64,000 nt of DNA from Muscardinus avellanarius. Taxonomy: Eukaryota > Chordata > Mammalia > Rodentia > Gliridae. The stretch spans positions 107,081,540-107,145,539 of the forward strand of contig OY726564.1 of NCBI GenBank assembly GCA_963383645.1. Reading direction: 5' to 3'. Positions 32,647-43,638 of the stretch are shown in pieces. A model generated the notes under the pieces. The model was not told the origin of the DNA. It made no database searches and saw nothing but the letters and a program-made list of their open reading frames with translations. Each line of letters starts with the position of its first letter. Positions within the stretch are counted from its first letter, which is position 1. Made by a program: the position numbers and the translations under genes.

Positions 32647-33525
32647 GCTGTTTATTCTTTTTCATGTAATTATTATTTTTCAACAATATTTAGTTAAAAG
32701 ATAATTATTTCCTCCACCAAATGTTCGTGGAAACCTTGTCAAAATAACTTAACAGTATACGGAAGAATTTATCTCTAGGCTCTTATTTAACTCCAATGGT
32801 TTATATATCTGCCTTTAGAACAGTACTACACTGCTTCAATTATTGTAGCTTTATATGTTTTGTTTTTTTTTTTTTTTTTTTTGGTGGTTCTGGGGTTCCT
32901 GGAAGCCCTTCTACCTCTGGGCTACACTCCCAGACCTATTTTTATATTTTTGAGACAGGGTCTCTTACGCCAACGCCAGCACGGCTGGCTTCGAACCTGC
33001 GCGATCCTCCTGTCTCCGCCTCCCAAGCGCGGGGATTACAAGCGTGCGCCACCACGCCCGGCGCTTTATATGGTTTGAAATAAAAAAATATACATCTTCT
33101 AGCTTTGTTCTTTTTCGAGGTCGTTTTGTGTATCTAGAGTCCATATTCCATATTAGGATAAATTTTTTGTGAAAAATAAATAAATATATGATAGTTTCAC
33201 CTTAAAAAAGAGAAAGAAATATTCTCTGGTAAGAAAGAAAGCAAAAAGAAATATTGAAATGTTATCTTTAAGTCATCAAAAGCTTGGTATCAGACAAATG
33301 AAACTGTTATGTGAGATTATCAACATTAATACTGGATAAATTGCTATAATACTAGATGTCAACCACTAAGCCAAGCATGGGAAGGAGGGATGGGGAGGGA
33401 ATGGGGTGGGGATCGGGTAGGGGCTAACTGGGCAATGTGTGCATGTATGTCTACAAAAGTATTATTTTTATCCCATTATGATGTATGAATACAGTGCACC
33501 AATAAAATAAATAAATTTTAAAAAA
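32647..33525 (+). mobile_element. second copy of the HAL1-like element, 5'-truncated
   Basis: Collinear with about 15590-16250: reverse ORF2 segment, then the unique 3' region, G-rich block and acagtgcaccaataaaataa tail. Inserted in L1 ORF2 with 11-bp duplication aagaatacaaa (32636-32646, 33526-33536). In one 82-bp block (33368-33449) I count nine differences from the first copy. Confidence 0.88.
32858..33061 (-). mobile_element. B1-ID SINE, type C, inside the second HAL1-like copy
   Basis: T18 tail, ctggggttcctggaagccct, duplication gctttatatg (32848-32857 and 33062-33071). Confidence 0.93.
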
Positions 33526-33536
33526 AAGAATACAAA

Positions 33537-34213
33537 GCTGGGCGTGGTGGTACAGACTTATAATACCAGCATTTGGGAGGCTGAGACAGGGGGATTGCAG
33601 TTTGTGGACAACCTCAGCTATTTAATGAGGCCCTTTGCAATTCGGTGTGACCCCGTTTCAAAATAAAGAAAAAGCCAGGAGTGGTGGTGCACACTTGTAA
33701 TCCCAGCGCTTGGGAGGCTGAGACAGGAGGATCACACAGGTTCAAAGCCAGCCTTGACTACTGAGTGAGGCTCTCAGCAACTTAATGAGACCCTGTTTCC
33801 AAATAAAGTATAAAGTAGGTCTGGGAGTATAGCCCAGAGGTACAAAAGTCCCTGGGTTCCACCCTAGTCCCACAAAAAATAAAACATAAATTAAAGAATA
33901 AAAAATAGGACTGGGCGTATAGCTTGGAGACAGAATGCCTCTGAGTTCCATCTCCAGTACAGGGGAAAAAAAAAAAAAGAAAGAAAGAAAAATACAAACA
34001 AAAGTGGAGCATGGTGGCACAGGCATGTAATTCCATCATTTGGGAGGCTGAGACAGAAGAATCATGGTTCACAGACAGCCTCAGCTACTTAGGCCCTTCT
34101 GCAACTCAGTGAAACCCTGTTTCAAAATAAAAAATAAAAAATAGAGCTGGGGGTGTAGCTTGACAGTAGAATACCCCTGGGTTCAATCCCTAGTACCGCA
34201 AGGAGAAAAAAAA
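33537..34213 (+). mobile_element. SINE cluster: nest plus one more copy
   Basis: Outer SINE 33537-33670 and 33904-33985, with an inner SINE 33672-33903 in its linker, then a further SINE 34003-34213. The site duplication aagaatacaaa recurs at 34214-34224. Confidence 0.85.
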
Positions 34214-34935
34214 AAGAATACAAACAATAACAAATGCTGGAGGGTGTGGGGAAATAGAAACTCTTGCACACTGATGGTCACTCTGTGACCTAGCTATACC
34301 ACTCCTCAGTATCTTTCCAAAACAATTAAAGTCAGAATACTATAGTGATAGATGCACATCCACAATTCTAGCAGCACAGTTCACAGCAGCCAAATTATGG
34401 AACCGACCTCGGTGTCCGTCAACAGATGAATGGGTAACAGATGAATGGGTATGTATATGTGGAATTTTACTCAGCCATAACTTGTCAAAAATATGGATGG
34501 AACTAGAGAATATTATGCTAAGTGAGTTCAGCCAGTCTCAGAAGGCCAAGCATCAGATGTTTTCTCATATGTGGAAACCAGAGAGAAAAGAGAAAACAAA
34601 GGGCAGACATTAGACAAGTGCGGGTGGCCAGGACAATAGTGGGAGGGGCAGGGAGAGGGAGGTGGAGGGAACAGGAAGAACTGACGAAGGAACAATTCAA
34701 GGATCCCAGTCTGATTCTATGTATAGGGAGCGGTGGGCAGTGGGTGGGACCTGAAGGGAAACACATCAAGACCTGTGTGCACGTTGGTCTGGATGACTCT
34801 GAAGCTCACGATGATGCATAATTACAATCACCAATAAAAATATAAACATAAATAAATAAAAAGGGCCAGGAGGATAGTGTGTAAGTAGAATGTTCCTGTG
34901 CTCAATCCCCAGTCAAATAAAAGTTACATAGTTTC

Positions 34936-35172
34936 CCACACATAACAGGTACCTAATACCTATTCCACATGACATTTCAGTTTTTTTATCTCATAAACTG
35001 AGTTTCATTACACTTGAGAATGTCAATATCCTACTTATACGAATGCTGGAAAGTAGCTTCTAAAACCTAGTACAAAAACAGAACCATAAATGAGAACTAT
35101 GGATATTAATATTGTGCCAAATACCAATGACCAACTATTTAATATTTTTTTATAATGATCAAAATTAGTATA
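34936..35172. other. intron, no recognised feature
   Basis: AT-rich unique sequence. Confidence 0.5.
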
Positions 35173-35590
35173 TAGCTGGGTGTGGTGCTGCATGCTTATA
35201 ATCCTGGTACTTAGGAGGCTAAGACAGGAGGATCTCAGACTTGTGGCCAGCCTCAGCTACTTAGTGAGGCCTTCTTCAACTTAGAGACACCCTGTTTTGA
35301 AATAGACTATAAAAATTAGGGCTGGGCCGGGCGTGGTGGTGCACGCTTGTAATCCCTGTGCTTGGGAGGCTGAGACAGGAGGATCGCACAGGCTCGAAGC
35401 CAGCCTCAGCTACTTAGTGAGGCTCTCAGCAACTTAGTGAGACCCTGTTTCAAAATAAAATGTAAAACAGGTCTGAGAGTATAGCCCGGAGGTAGAAAGC
35501 CCCTGGGTTCCACCTCCAGTACTACCAAAAAAAAAAAAAAAAATTAGGGCTGGGAGTGTAGCTCCTGAGTTCAACCCCCAGTACTGCAAA

Positions 35591-35629
<39 letters not shown>

Positions 35630-35632
35630 ATA
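35173..35632 (+). mobile_element. SINE split by a second SINE, (AATA)n tail
   Basis: Outer B1 part 35173-35325 and ID part 35556-35590 with (AATA)11 to 35632. Inner type B SINE; 15-bp duplication aaaattagggctggg on both sides. Confidence 0.9.
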
Positions 35633-36058
35633 TTAGTGTATATGGAAATACCAATAAAAACACGTCCATAAGAAAAAGCCATAAACACAGATACTGGAGC
35701 CAGATGAATCGGGTTCCTTGTGTACCACTATCTACATAAAACTTGGATGAATTTCTCAACATCTTTCTGGGTCTCAGTTCCCTAATCTATGAAGACAACA
35801 TTATTTGCCATGGATGAGTGTTGTGAAGATAGGAAGAGCAAATTATTATATGATTCTTATAAAACTAGGCTCTTAAGGAGTAGTATCTGTATTATTTGGA
35901 TGAACTATTTTGTAAACTAGATAACTAAATAGGGAAAGCTAATACTTTAAAGAGCAGACATTGGTTCATTTATAGAAATAAGAAGTCAACGAAAAGCAAT
36001 GTTTAAACCATTTGTCAGAGTCTACCAAACTGTATGAATAAAGAACAATTATCTTTAC
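35633..36058. other. intron, no recognised feature
   Basis: Unique sequence downstream of the 36059-36181 exon. Confidence 0.5.
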
Positions 36059-36181
36059 CTTCGATCATGATTCCTGTATCTTGAAGATTCAGAGTAACTA
36101 TCATATGAAGCGGAGTACTTCTGACGCTTTGAGTCAAACGTGTCTTCTTTACTTTGTGAAAGTGAAGTAGACTGACTATTC
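36059..36181 (-). CDS. CEP350: CEP350 coding exon, Ser/Tyr-rich
   Basis: A 123-nt exon, acceptor ttctttgtag, donor AAG|gtaaag. It reads NSQSTSLSQSKEDTFDSKRQ, then KYSASYDSYSESSRYRNHDR, with a split Arg codon at each end. Ser and Tyr alternate in the second half; no domain is recognised. The next exon is 8 kb away across the repeat-packed intron at 28024-36058. Confidence 0.92.
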
Positions 36182-36253
36182 CTACAAAGAAAATAAAAAT
36201 TGATTAAACATCTAGTCTCCAATAAGACTACTTAATAGTAATATAAGAAAATC

Positions 36254-36455
36254 TTAGCCAGGCGTGGTGGTGCACGCCTGTAATCCCTGTTCTTGGGAAG
36301 CTGAGACAGGAGAATCAAAGGTTTGGGGACAGACTCAGCAAGTAGGGAGACTCTCATCAACCTAGCGAAACCTTGTTTCCAAATGAGAAATAAAATGAGG
36401 CTAGGGGTATAGCTCAAAAGTAGAATGACTCTGGGTTCAATCCACAGTAAAATAA
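36254..36455 (+). mobile_element. B1-ID dimer SINE, older variant
   Basis: ctctcatcaacctagcgaaa type left part; duplication gaaaatctta / gaaatcttaa. Confidence 0.88.
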
Positions 36456-36531
36456 AAAACTGAAAAAAAAGAAAAAAGGAAATCTTAACTGCAGAGAAAT
36501 TATAAAGTAGCTGCTTCAAAATATCTGAGGA

Positions 36532-36724
36532 GCCAGGCATGGTGGCGCACACTTGGAATCCCCGCGCTTGGGAGGCGGAGACAGGAGGATCGCGCAGGTT
36601 CGAAGTCAGCCTTGCTGGCTTAAGAGACCCTGTTTCCAAATAAAAAGTATAAAATAGGTCTGGGAGTGTAGCCTGGAGGTAGAAGGGTTTCCAGGAACCC
36701 CACCAAAAAAAAAAAAAAAAAATT
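36532..36724 (+). mobile_element. B1-ID SINE, type C
   Basis: ttgctggcttaagagaccct and gggtttccaggaacccc; A19 tail. Confidence 0.93.
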
Positions 36725-36868
36725 GAGGAAAAAAGGCATTAGGAAAGTATACCCAATACATAAATGCCTTCTGTTTAAAGAAAAATAAACATAACACTCC
36801 TACTATAAATGAATATAAATAGAGACTTAAAATCTAAGAATTTGATAGTTAAGATATGAGTAAAAAGC

Positions 36869-37273
36869 CAGGCGTGGTGGCGCACGCTTGTAATCCCAGC
36901 ATTTGAGAGGCTGAGACCGGAGGATCACGGTTAGCAGACAGCCTCAGCTACTTAGCGAGGCCCTCTGCAACTCAGTGAAATCCAGTTTCAAAATAAAGAA
37001 ATAAAAAATAGGACAGGGGCCGCGCTTGGGAGGTGGATACAGGAGGATCACACAGGTTCGAAGTCAGCCTCGCTGGCTTAAGAGACCCTGTTTCCAAATA
37101 AAAATAATATAAAAAATAGACCTGGGAGTGTAGCCCGGAGGTAGAAGGGTTTCCAGGAACCCCAGCACCACCAAAGGAAAAAAAAAAAAAAAAAAAAAAA
37201 GGGCAGGGGGTGTAGCTAGAAGGTCAAATACCCCTGGGTTCCAACCCCAGACCCGCCAAAAAAAAAAAAAAGA
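36869..37273 (+). mobile_element. type D SINE split by a type C SINE
   Basis: Outer 36869-37020 and 37201-37273 (gggcagggggtgtagctaga ... agacccgcc). Inner 5'-truncated type C 37020-37200. Outer duplication aagatatgagtaaaaa. Confidence 0.88.
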
Positions 37274-37301
37274 TATGAGTAAAAAATTGACACAAGTAAG
37301 G

Positions 37302-37695
37302 CCAGGCGTGGTGGCACACACTTGTAAATCCCAACTGTGCTACTTGGGAAGCTGAGGCAGGAGGATCGCAGGTTCACAGCCAGCCTCAGCTACTTAGTGA
37401 GACCTTGTTTAAAAAAAAAAAAGAAGCCGGGCATGGTGGCGCACGCTTGTAATCCCCACGCTTGGGAGGCTGAGACAGAAGAATCACACAGGTTCAAAGG
37501 CAGCCTTGCTGGCTTAAGAGACCCTGTTTCCAAATAAAATATAAAATCGGTCTGGGAGTGTAGCCTGGAGGTAGAAGGGTTCCATCCCCAGTACCACACA
37601 CACACACAAAAAAAAAAGAATACAAAATAAGGCTGGGGATGTAGCTCAGAGGTAGAACGCCCCTGGGTTCAATTTCCAGTACCACAGAAAAATTT
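37302..37695 (+). mobile_element. SINE split by a type C SINE
   Basis: Outer 37302-37425 and 37621-37695; inner 37426-37620 with ttgctggcttaagagaccct. Confidence 0.88.
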
Positions 37696-37921
37696 TTAAA
37701 TGACACAAATATGCTCATGTCCCCCAGCTCTATCTAAACCCTTTAATTGTTCCTATACTACCGGATCCTAAAGTCTGCAGAGTCCCACCAGGAAGCAGCA
37801 TCTCCTCCCCTTCTCCATTTAGCTCTGCCTCCAGATGCACTGCTCTTTTCCTTTCTCGTGTTCCTTCTTCTTTCAGGGCTTCTGATCTGCCTATCCTTAC
37901 CTTCTTCACATCCCTGACTTC

Positions 37922-38133
37922 TTTGTGTGTGTGTGGGTGGGGGTACTGCCCGTGGAACCCAGGGGCTTTCTATCTCCAGGCTATACTACCAGACCTATTT
38001 TATATTTATTTGAAAACTTGGTCTCACTAAGTTGCTGAGAGCCTAAGTAGCGAGGCTGGCTTCGAACCTGTGATCCTCCTGTCTCAGCCTCCCAAGCGCT
38101 GGGATTACAAGCATGCGCCACCACGCCTGGCTC
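37922..38133 (-). mobile_element. B1-ID dimer SINE
   Basis: TG/G-rich tail, full minus dimer; duplication catccctgacttctt. Confidence 0.93.
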
Positions 38134-38433
38134 ATCCCTGACTTCTTAGCCACTAGATTCACACATGCCTCACGTCTTCAGAAACACCTTCTCTGACTTC
38201 CTTGCACCTCCAGGCTATTTAGACTTCAGGGTTACACGCCTCTGAGACAAGAGTTCCTTTTTCCTAGTGCTCATCTCAGTTACCTGTTCATTCATACCAC
38301 TGAATGTCTGCCTATTATTTTATCTTCCACAATAGACTGCATGCCAATAAGTGCACTTCTGGTACACAGAATAGCGAGTGCCTAGGACGTAAAAGATTCT
38401 CATTACATATTTTGCGCATAAGCAAGTAATAAC

Positions 38434-38570
38434 CTGTCTGTTTCCACTCTGGCCCTCAATTGTCTCATGAAGTCTGGGAGGTGCTGTCGCTGGTGGTCAT
38501 ACGGTGTTGACGGGGGAGCCCCTGAAGCAGCAATGGCATCTGAGATATGAGATCGCGTCAACTCTGCCAT
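38434..38570 (-). CDS. CEP350: CEP350 coding exon, end of first coiled-coil block
   Basis: A 137-nt exon, acceptor ttgtatttag, donor CAG|gttatt (a weak donor at +4 to +6). It reads MAELTRSHISDAIAASGAPP, then STPYDHQRQHLPDFMRQLRA and RVETD, ending with two bases of Arg. The Met is internal, since the exon enters in phase 0 after ...ARQICE. Helix, then a Pro-containing break, then helix. Confidence 0.93.
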
Positions 38571-39068
38571 CTAAATACAAACAACAGAAACAAATGAAGG
38601 TATGAAAGCTAACATTACAGAAGAACTGAAAAAGAGCTGTGCCTTAGAAAGATCACTGGATTGAAAGCAAGCAAATTGTGCCAGTAAAAGATGGAATGTT
38701 TTAGGCAAAACATAGCTTCTTAAGTCCTAGCAGGTTCATCTGATAAAAATAAAGCCAGAATGCATTATTACTAAGGCTTCATCTAACCATAACAATCTAA
38801 AATCAGAGAGGAAACCTTTAAGTCATATAAAAACAGTAGTAAACCAAAGTTAAGTCTTCCATTTAAGAATAAATCCAATTACTACTTCCTAAGGCTTCCT
38901 TAACAATGTGAAGTACATGTGCCCTACCCTTAATCACTATTGTAACTGCTGTATGTATTATTTTGCATCTATTCAATAACACTTTGAGTTATTCCTTCTA
39001 TTGATGATTTCAAAGTAGTTTTGAAATCTTGTGTTAATGTTTTCTATTACATTAAAATTTCCTTAAGG
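38571..39068. other. intron, no recognised feature
   Basis: Unique AT-rich sequence upstream of the 38434-38570 exon. The stretch 38134-38433 below that exon is likewise unremarkable. Confidence 0.5.
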
Positions 39069-39291
39069 GCCGGGCGTGGTGGCACACACTTGTAATCCCC
39101 GCACTTGGGAGGCAGAGACAAGAGGATCACGCAGGTTTGAAGCCACCCGCGCTGGCTTAAGAGACCCTGTTTTCAAAAATAAAAAAGTATAAAATAGGTC
39201 TAGAAGTGTAGCCCAGAGGTAGAAGGGCTTCCAGGAACCCCAATACCACCAAAAAATAAATAAATAATAAATAAATAAAATTTAAAAAGAT
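39069..39291 (+). mobile_element. B1-ID SINE, type C
   Basis: ccgcgctggcttaagagacc; duplication taaaatttccttaag. Confidence 0.93.
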
Positions 39292-39370
39292 AAAATTTCC
39301 TTAAGGAAGGAGATTCAATTTTATGCTTAATTGTACACCCCACAATAAACAACATAAAATAAGTTCATAG

Positions 39371-39373
<3 letters not shown>

Positions 39374-39420
<47 letters not shown>

Positions 39421-39616
39421 TGTTGCTGGGGATTGAACCCAGGAGCATTCTACCTCCGAGCTACACTCCTAGCCCGATTATTCTTTATTTTGAAACAATG
39501 TCTCACAAAATCGAGGAGGGCCTCACTAAGTAGCTGAGGCTGTCCGTGAAACCGGATCCTCCTGTCTCAGCCTCCCAAATACTGGGATTACAAGCATGCA
39601 CCACCATGTCCAGCTG
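39374..39616 (-). mobile_element. (TG)n plus B1-ID dimer SINE
   Basis: (TG)20 then GA units; minus dimer 39421-39616. Confidence 0.92.
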
Positions 39617-39632
39617 TTCATGTTTTTTTGTT

Positions 39633-39857
39633 TTTTTTTGGTGGTTTTTTTTTTTTTTTTTTTTTTTGGTGGTACTGGGGTTCCTGGAAACCCTTCTACC
39701 TCTGGGCTACACTCCCAGACCTATTTTATACTTTTTTATTTGGAAACAGGGTCTCTTAAGCCAGCAAGGCTGGCTTTGAACCTGTGCGATCCTCCTGTCT
39801 CCACCTCTCAAGTGTGGGGGATTACAAGCAAGCGCCACCATGCTCCACGCCTGGCTG
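39633..39857 (-). mobile_element. B1-ID SINE, type C
   Basis: T-rich tail, ctggggttcctggaaaccct, gtctcttaagccagcaaggc; duplication ctgttcatg. Confidence 0.92.
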
Positions 39858-39928
39858 TTCATGGACTTTTAATAACTGAGTCATTTCACAAACAGTACTT
39901 ACTTTTGTTTAAAAAAAATTGTAACTGG

Positions 39929-40540
39929 CTGGGCATGGTGGTGAGTGCCTATCATCTCAGTACTTGGGAAGCTGAGAAAGGTTAATCTCAGGCTTGTACC
40001 CAGTCTCATCAACTCAGCAAGGCCCTCAGGCACTTAGCAATACCCTGTTTCAAAAACAAAAAGGGACAGGCGTGGTGGCACATGCTTGTAATCCCAGTAC
40101 TTGGGAGGCTGAGACAGGAGGATTGTGGTTCGTGGCCAGCCTCCGCTACTTAGTGAGGCCCTTTGAAACTCAGTGAAACCCTGTTTCAAAATAAAAAATA
40201 GGGCTGGAGCCGGGCGTGGTGGCACACGCTTGTAATCCCCGCGCTTGGGAGGCAGAGACAGGAGGATTGCGCAGGTTCGAAGCCAGCTGCACGCGCTGGC
40301 TTAGGAGACCCTGTTTCCAAATAAAAATGTAAAAATAGGTCTGGGAGTGTAGCCTGGAGGTAGAAGGGCTTCCAGGAACCCCAGTACCACCAAAAAAAAA
40401 AAAATAGGGCTGGAGGTGTAGCTCAAATGTAGAATGCCCCTGGGTTCTACCCCCAGTACATAAAAAAAAAAAAAGGCTGGAGATGTAGCTTGGAGATAGA
40501 ATACCCCTGGGGTTCAATTTCTAGTACGAAAAAAAAAAAA
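39929..40540 (+). mobile_element. three-deep SINE nest
   Basis: Three B1 parts in a row (39929, 40066, 40207), then three ID parts in reverse order (about 40335, 40407, 40478). The innermost is type C; each insertion is in a linker. Confidence 0.88.
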
Positions 40541-41135
40541 GGTAACTGCTAAAATAAAATGAAGCTGTTATGTATATATTATAATATAATTTATACAAAA
40601 AACAAAACTATTTCTGCCTTTACCTTATTAAGTGCCTTTACTTTATTAAGACACAGTAAAAGACACTAACATCATTCTGAATAAAAAATGAAATATTACC
40701 ATATAAAGCAGACAGTGGCCAAGATTGAGCAGTGACTGCAAAATGGCATGTAGAAACTAGAAACTTCTTGGGTGACAGAAATATTTCATTCTTGGTTATG
40801 TTTTTTTTTTAATAGGGATATATTCTAAGATACCTGCATTTAACTTTTTGTAAATTATACATCAATAAAGTTGATATTTTTCTATCAAAGCTTGCCAGAG
40901 CGCAGAAATTTAGAGTTCTTCTCCATCTTTTCTTCTGCTTCTCCAACACTGATATGAATGACACTCATTATCTAATGGATGGTGTCTCTTATTTCAATAA
41001 GAACTCTCATGAGGAGTCACTAATTCAAGTTAAGCACTTGCTAGCTGGGCTAGATGGTAGAAGCCCATTACTGGGTGAGGCCAAAGTCAGTCCGATTGAC
41101 TAGAACTAAAGCGCAAAGGCACGAGTGGCACTGAC
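40541..41135 (+). repeat. intron with an old L1 3'UTR remnant
   Basis: 40660-40885 resembles old L1M 3' ends (gtaaattatacatcaataaa then gttgatatttt). The rest is unique. Confidence 0.55.
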
Positions 41136-41276
41136 CTCGCAGATCTGGCGAGCGGCGTCTGTGGTCAGGCGAGCCGTCTCTGTCTGCTGAGCTGCTATCT
41201 TACAAGTTGCTTCCTGGAGGACTTCAGTTACTTCCCTTTGTGATTTCACCACCTGCTGTAATGATTCTGCATGGAC
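41136..41276 (-). CDS. CEP350: CEP350 coding exon, coiled coil (47 codons, phase 0-0)
   Basis: A 141-nt exon of exactly 47 codons, acceptor tttttatttgtag, donor GAG|gtcagt. It reads VHAESLQQVVKSQREVTEVL, then QEATCKIAAQQTETARLTTD and AARQICE. It is all-helical and continues the coiled coil of the preceding exon 362 bp upstream. Phase 0 at both ends makes it a symmetric, skippable exon. Confidence 0.94.
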
Positions 41277-41638
41277 CTACAAATAAAAAGGGATAAAAAA
41301 ACAACGTGGGTTTCAGTTCCTCCTACCAAATTAGTTTTAACATGTCAGTTTGTTTTGTGGATTAAATGCTTTATGAAAACAACACTTGACTATAACCTGG
41401 ATTTCACAGCTCAAGTCTCAACTCCACTGTCAGAGCTGATATGTCTGTGGACAAAATACTACTTCAGCTGCCACTTCTCCAAACTGGGAATAAGTCTTGA
41501 CTGCTGTTTCATAAAGCTGCACATATATATGTACTAAATGTTGTTTATATCCTTTCTTACTCCATAAAGAATGCTACAGTGATTTGTAAGATACAAAGTT
41601 AGGTTCTGAGAAGCAGTACCTGCAGCAAAAAATGTTAC

Positions 41639-41749
41639 CTGGGCTGCTTTGCTTCGGGTTTCTTCTAATTGTCTCTGACACTCTAGAGCCTCTTGTTCGG
41701 CCTTCAGTTTCAAAAGGGCCAAATCTCTCTCATGGCGTTGCTGCTGTGC
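41639..41749 (-). CDS. CEP350: CEP350 coding exon, coiled coil (37 codons, phase 0-0)
   Basis: A 111-nt exon of exactly 37 codons, acceptor attttgaag, donor CAG|gtaaca. It reads AQQQRHERDLALLKLKAEQE, then ALECQRQLEETRSKAAQ. Heptad-like spacing of Leu and Ala with many charged residues predicts a coiled coil. Because both ends are phase 0, skipping it would keep the frame. An open frame continues past both borders into the introns, but the splice signals and the neighbour exons define the coding part. Confidence 0.94.
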
Positions 41750-41819
41750 CTTCAAAATAAAGAAATGGTCAATATTAATTGTAAGACATTGAACTCTCTC
41801 AATAAACACAGTGCTATGT

Positions 41820-41945
41820 TTCTTTCTTTCTTTTCTTTTAAATGAGGCCTTATTATGTTGCCCAAGCTGGCCTTGAACTCAGGATTCTCCTGCCTCAGTC
41901 TCCTGAGGAGCTGGGATTATAGGTACATGTCCCAGACGTGGCTCG
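41820..41945 (-). mobile_element. B1-like monomer
   Basis: ttatgttgcccaagctggcc ... gaggagctgggattatagg; starts 71 bp above the 41639-41749 exon. Confidence 0.78.
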
Positions 41946-42248
41946 CAACACTGTCTTTCTAATGCAAGTTATTTAAAGCAACCAATTAGAACCTAAAGGA
42001 AAGACAGTGAAAGGATAGTCAGTAGACATTTATTAAAAATATTTAGTGACCACCTACTATGTATCAAATAATAGAGAACTGTACAAAATATCAAAAGCTG
42101 GTTAGAAAGCAAAAACTAGCATTCTTTAAAAAAGATTTCAAAAGAATTAGGTCCTATATGTGAAAATAAATTGTAGCCTCACATTTCATAATTTTGACTG
42201 CCTTGTTTTGACTTTGAAAGAGAGTTTCATTAAAAATGTTGCCACCTA
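41946..42248. other. intron, no recognised feature
   Basis: AT-rich unique sequence. Confidence 0.5.
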
Positions 42249-42660
42249 GCCGGGCGTGGTGGCACACGCTTATAATCCCTGCGCTTGGGAGGCTGAGACA
42301 GGAGGATCGCACAGGTTGGAAGCCAGCCTCAGCTACTGAGTGAGGCTCTCAGCAACTTAGTGAGACCCTGTTTCCATATAAAATAGGCCTGGGAGTATAG
42401 CCTGGAGGTAGAAAGCTCCTGGGTTCCACCCCCAGTACCACCAAAAAAAAAAAAAAAAATGCTGCCACCTGTCAGGCATGGTGGCACACGCCTACAATTC
42501 TAGTACTAGTTCTAAGATTACAGGTTTGTAGCCAGCCTCAGTAACTGAATGAGACTAAAATAAAAATAAAATAGGGCTGGGAGTATAGCTCAGAGGCAGA
42601 ACATCCCCAGGTTCAATCCCCAGTAACACCGACCCCGACCCCCACACAAAAGGCACCCCC
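42249..42660 (+). mobile_element. two plus B1-ID SINEs
   Basis: 42249-42459 (type B; duplication aaaatgttgccacct / aaaatgctgccacct) and a diverged shortened copy at 42471-42645. Confidence 0.9.
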
Positions 42661-42922
42661 AAAAGGTATCCTTTTACCAGGGTCCTTTTTTGCCATACAA
42701 TGCTAGCTATACATTTATACCTTTTCATCTTTTCTGAAAAGTGTGAAATAACAGGTTCACTAAGGGTGGTTAGGCTTTATATAAAGTCATATACCGTAAG
42801 GAAATCTGGAAATCCAGAATTATAATGTATCCTGAAAATGGTAGAAAATCTCAGCACTTATTCAGATTTCAAGCAATAAAGCCATTTCCTCAATCTGATG
42901 ATTTTCAACAAAACTGACATTA

Positions 42923-43148
42923 GGCCAGATGTGTTGTGAGTTTGTAATCCCAGCATTTGGGAGGCTGAGACAGGAGGATCGTGATTCACAGCCAGCCTCA
43001 ACTACTTAGTGAGGCTCTTTGAAACTCAGTAAGACCCTGTTTCAAAATAAAGAGTAAAAATAGGGCTGGGGGTAGAGCTCAGAGGTAGAATGCCCCTGGG
43101 TTCCATTCCCAGTACCAAAAAAAAAAAAAAACAACAACAACAAAAACG
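42923..43148 (+). mobile_element. B1-ID dimer SINE
   Basis: Full dimer, A14 then (CAA)n tail. Confidence 0.92.
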
Positions 43149-43431
43149 AACAAACCTTCACACGGAGCATCTGCAAATGTCTATGTAATGTCCACTGTCA
43201 CAGTGACTGGACAGCACTACTGGTATTTACCAGAGGGGTTGAGATGGCTGAACTCCCTACAAAACATGGAACGGTCTCACACAAAGAACTGTCTTTAGGT
43301 ATTCTGAGAAGAACAACTGAAAAATGAAACTAAAAAAATTTACAACAGCATCAAAACCATAAAATATTTAGGCATAAAATTTACAATATTTAAGACCTCT
43401 GATTGAAAATTATTCTACTAAAAAAATTAAA

Positions 43432-43638
43432 AGCTGGGCGTGGTGGCGCATGCTTGTAATCCCAGCATTTGGGAGGCTGAGACAGGAGGATTGCGGTTTG
43501 CGCACAGCCTCAGCTACTTAGTAAAGCCCCTTGCAACTCAGTAAGACCCTGTTTCAAAATAAAGAATAAAAAATAGGGCTAGGGATGTAGTTTGGAGGTA
43601 GAATGCCTCTGGGTTCCATCCCTAGTACTGCAAAAAAA
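43432..43638 (+). mobile_element. B1-ID dimer SINE inside the L1
   Basis: Full dimer with aatagggctagggatgtagt. Confidence 0.92.

Larger units (their letters stand above)
31626..34860 (+). mobile_element. L1, 5'-truncated, ORF2 3' part to 3' end, interrupted
   Basis: Sense L1 pieces: 31630-31890 (cttcaaattatactacagag), 32089-32646 (agatcaaagacctaaaaatt), 34214-34860 (tggaactagagaatattatg, then a G-rich 3'UTR and aatcaccaataaaaatataa tail). The pieces are collinear once insertions at 31891, 32647 and 33537 are removed. Confidence 0.85.
31505..34916 (+). mobile_element. SINE split by an L1 that carries further insertions
   Basis: B1 part 31505-31625 and ID part 34863-34916 of one SINE. The pair is bracketed by a 19-bp duplication (31486-31504 and 34917-34935) with two mismatches. 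Everything between is later insertion. Confidence 0.8.
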
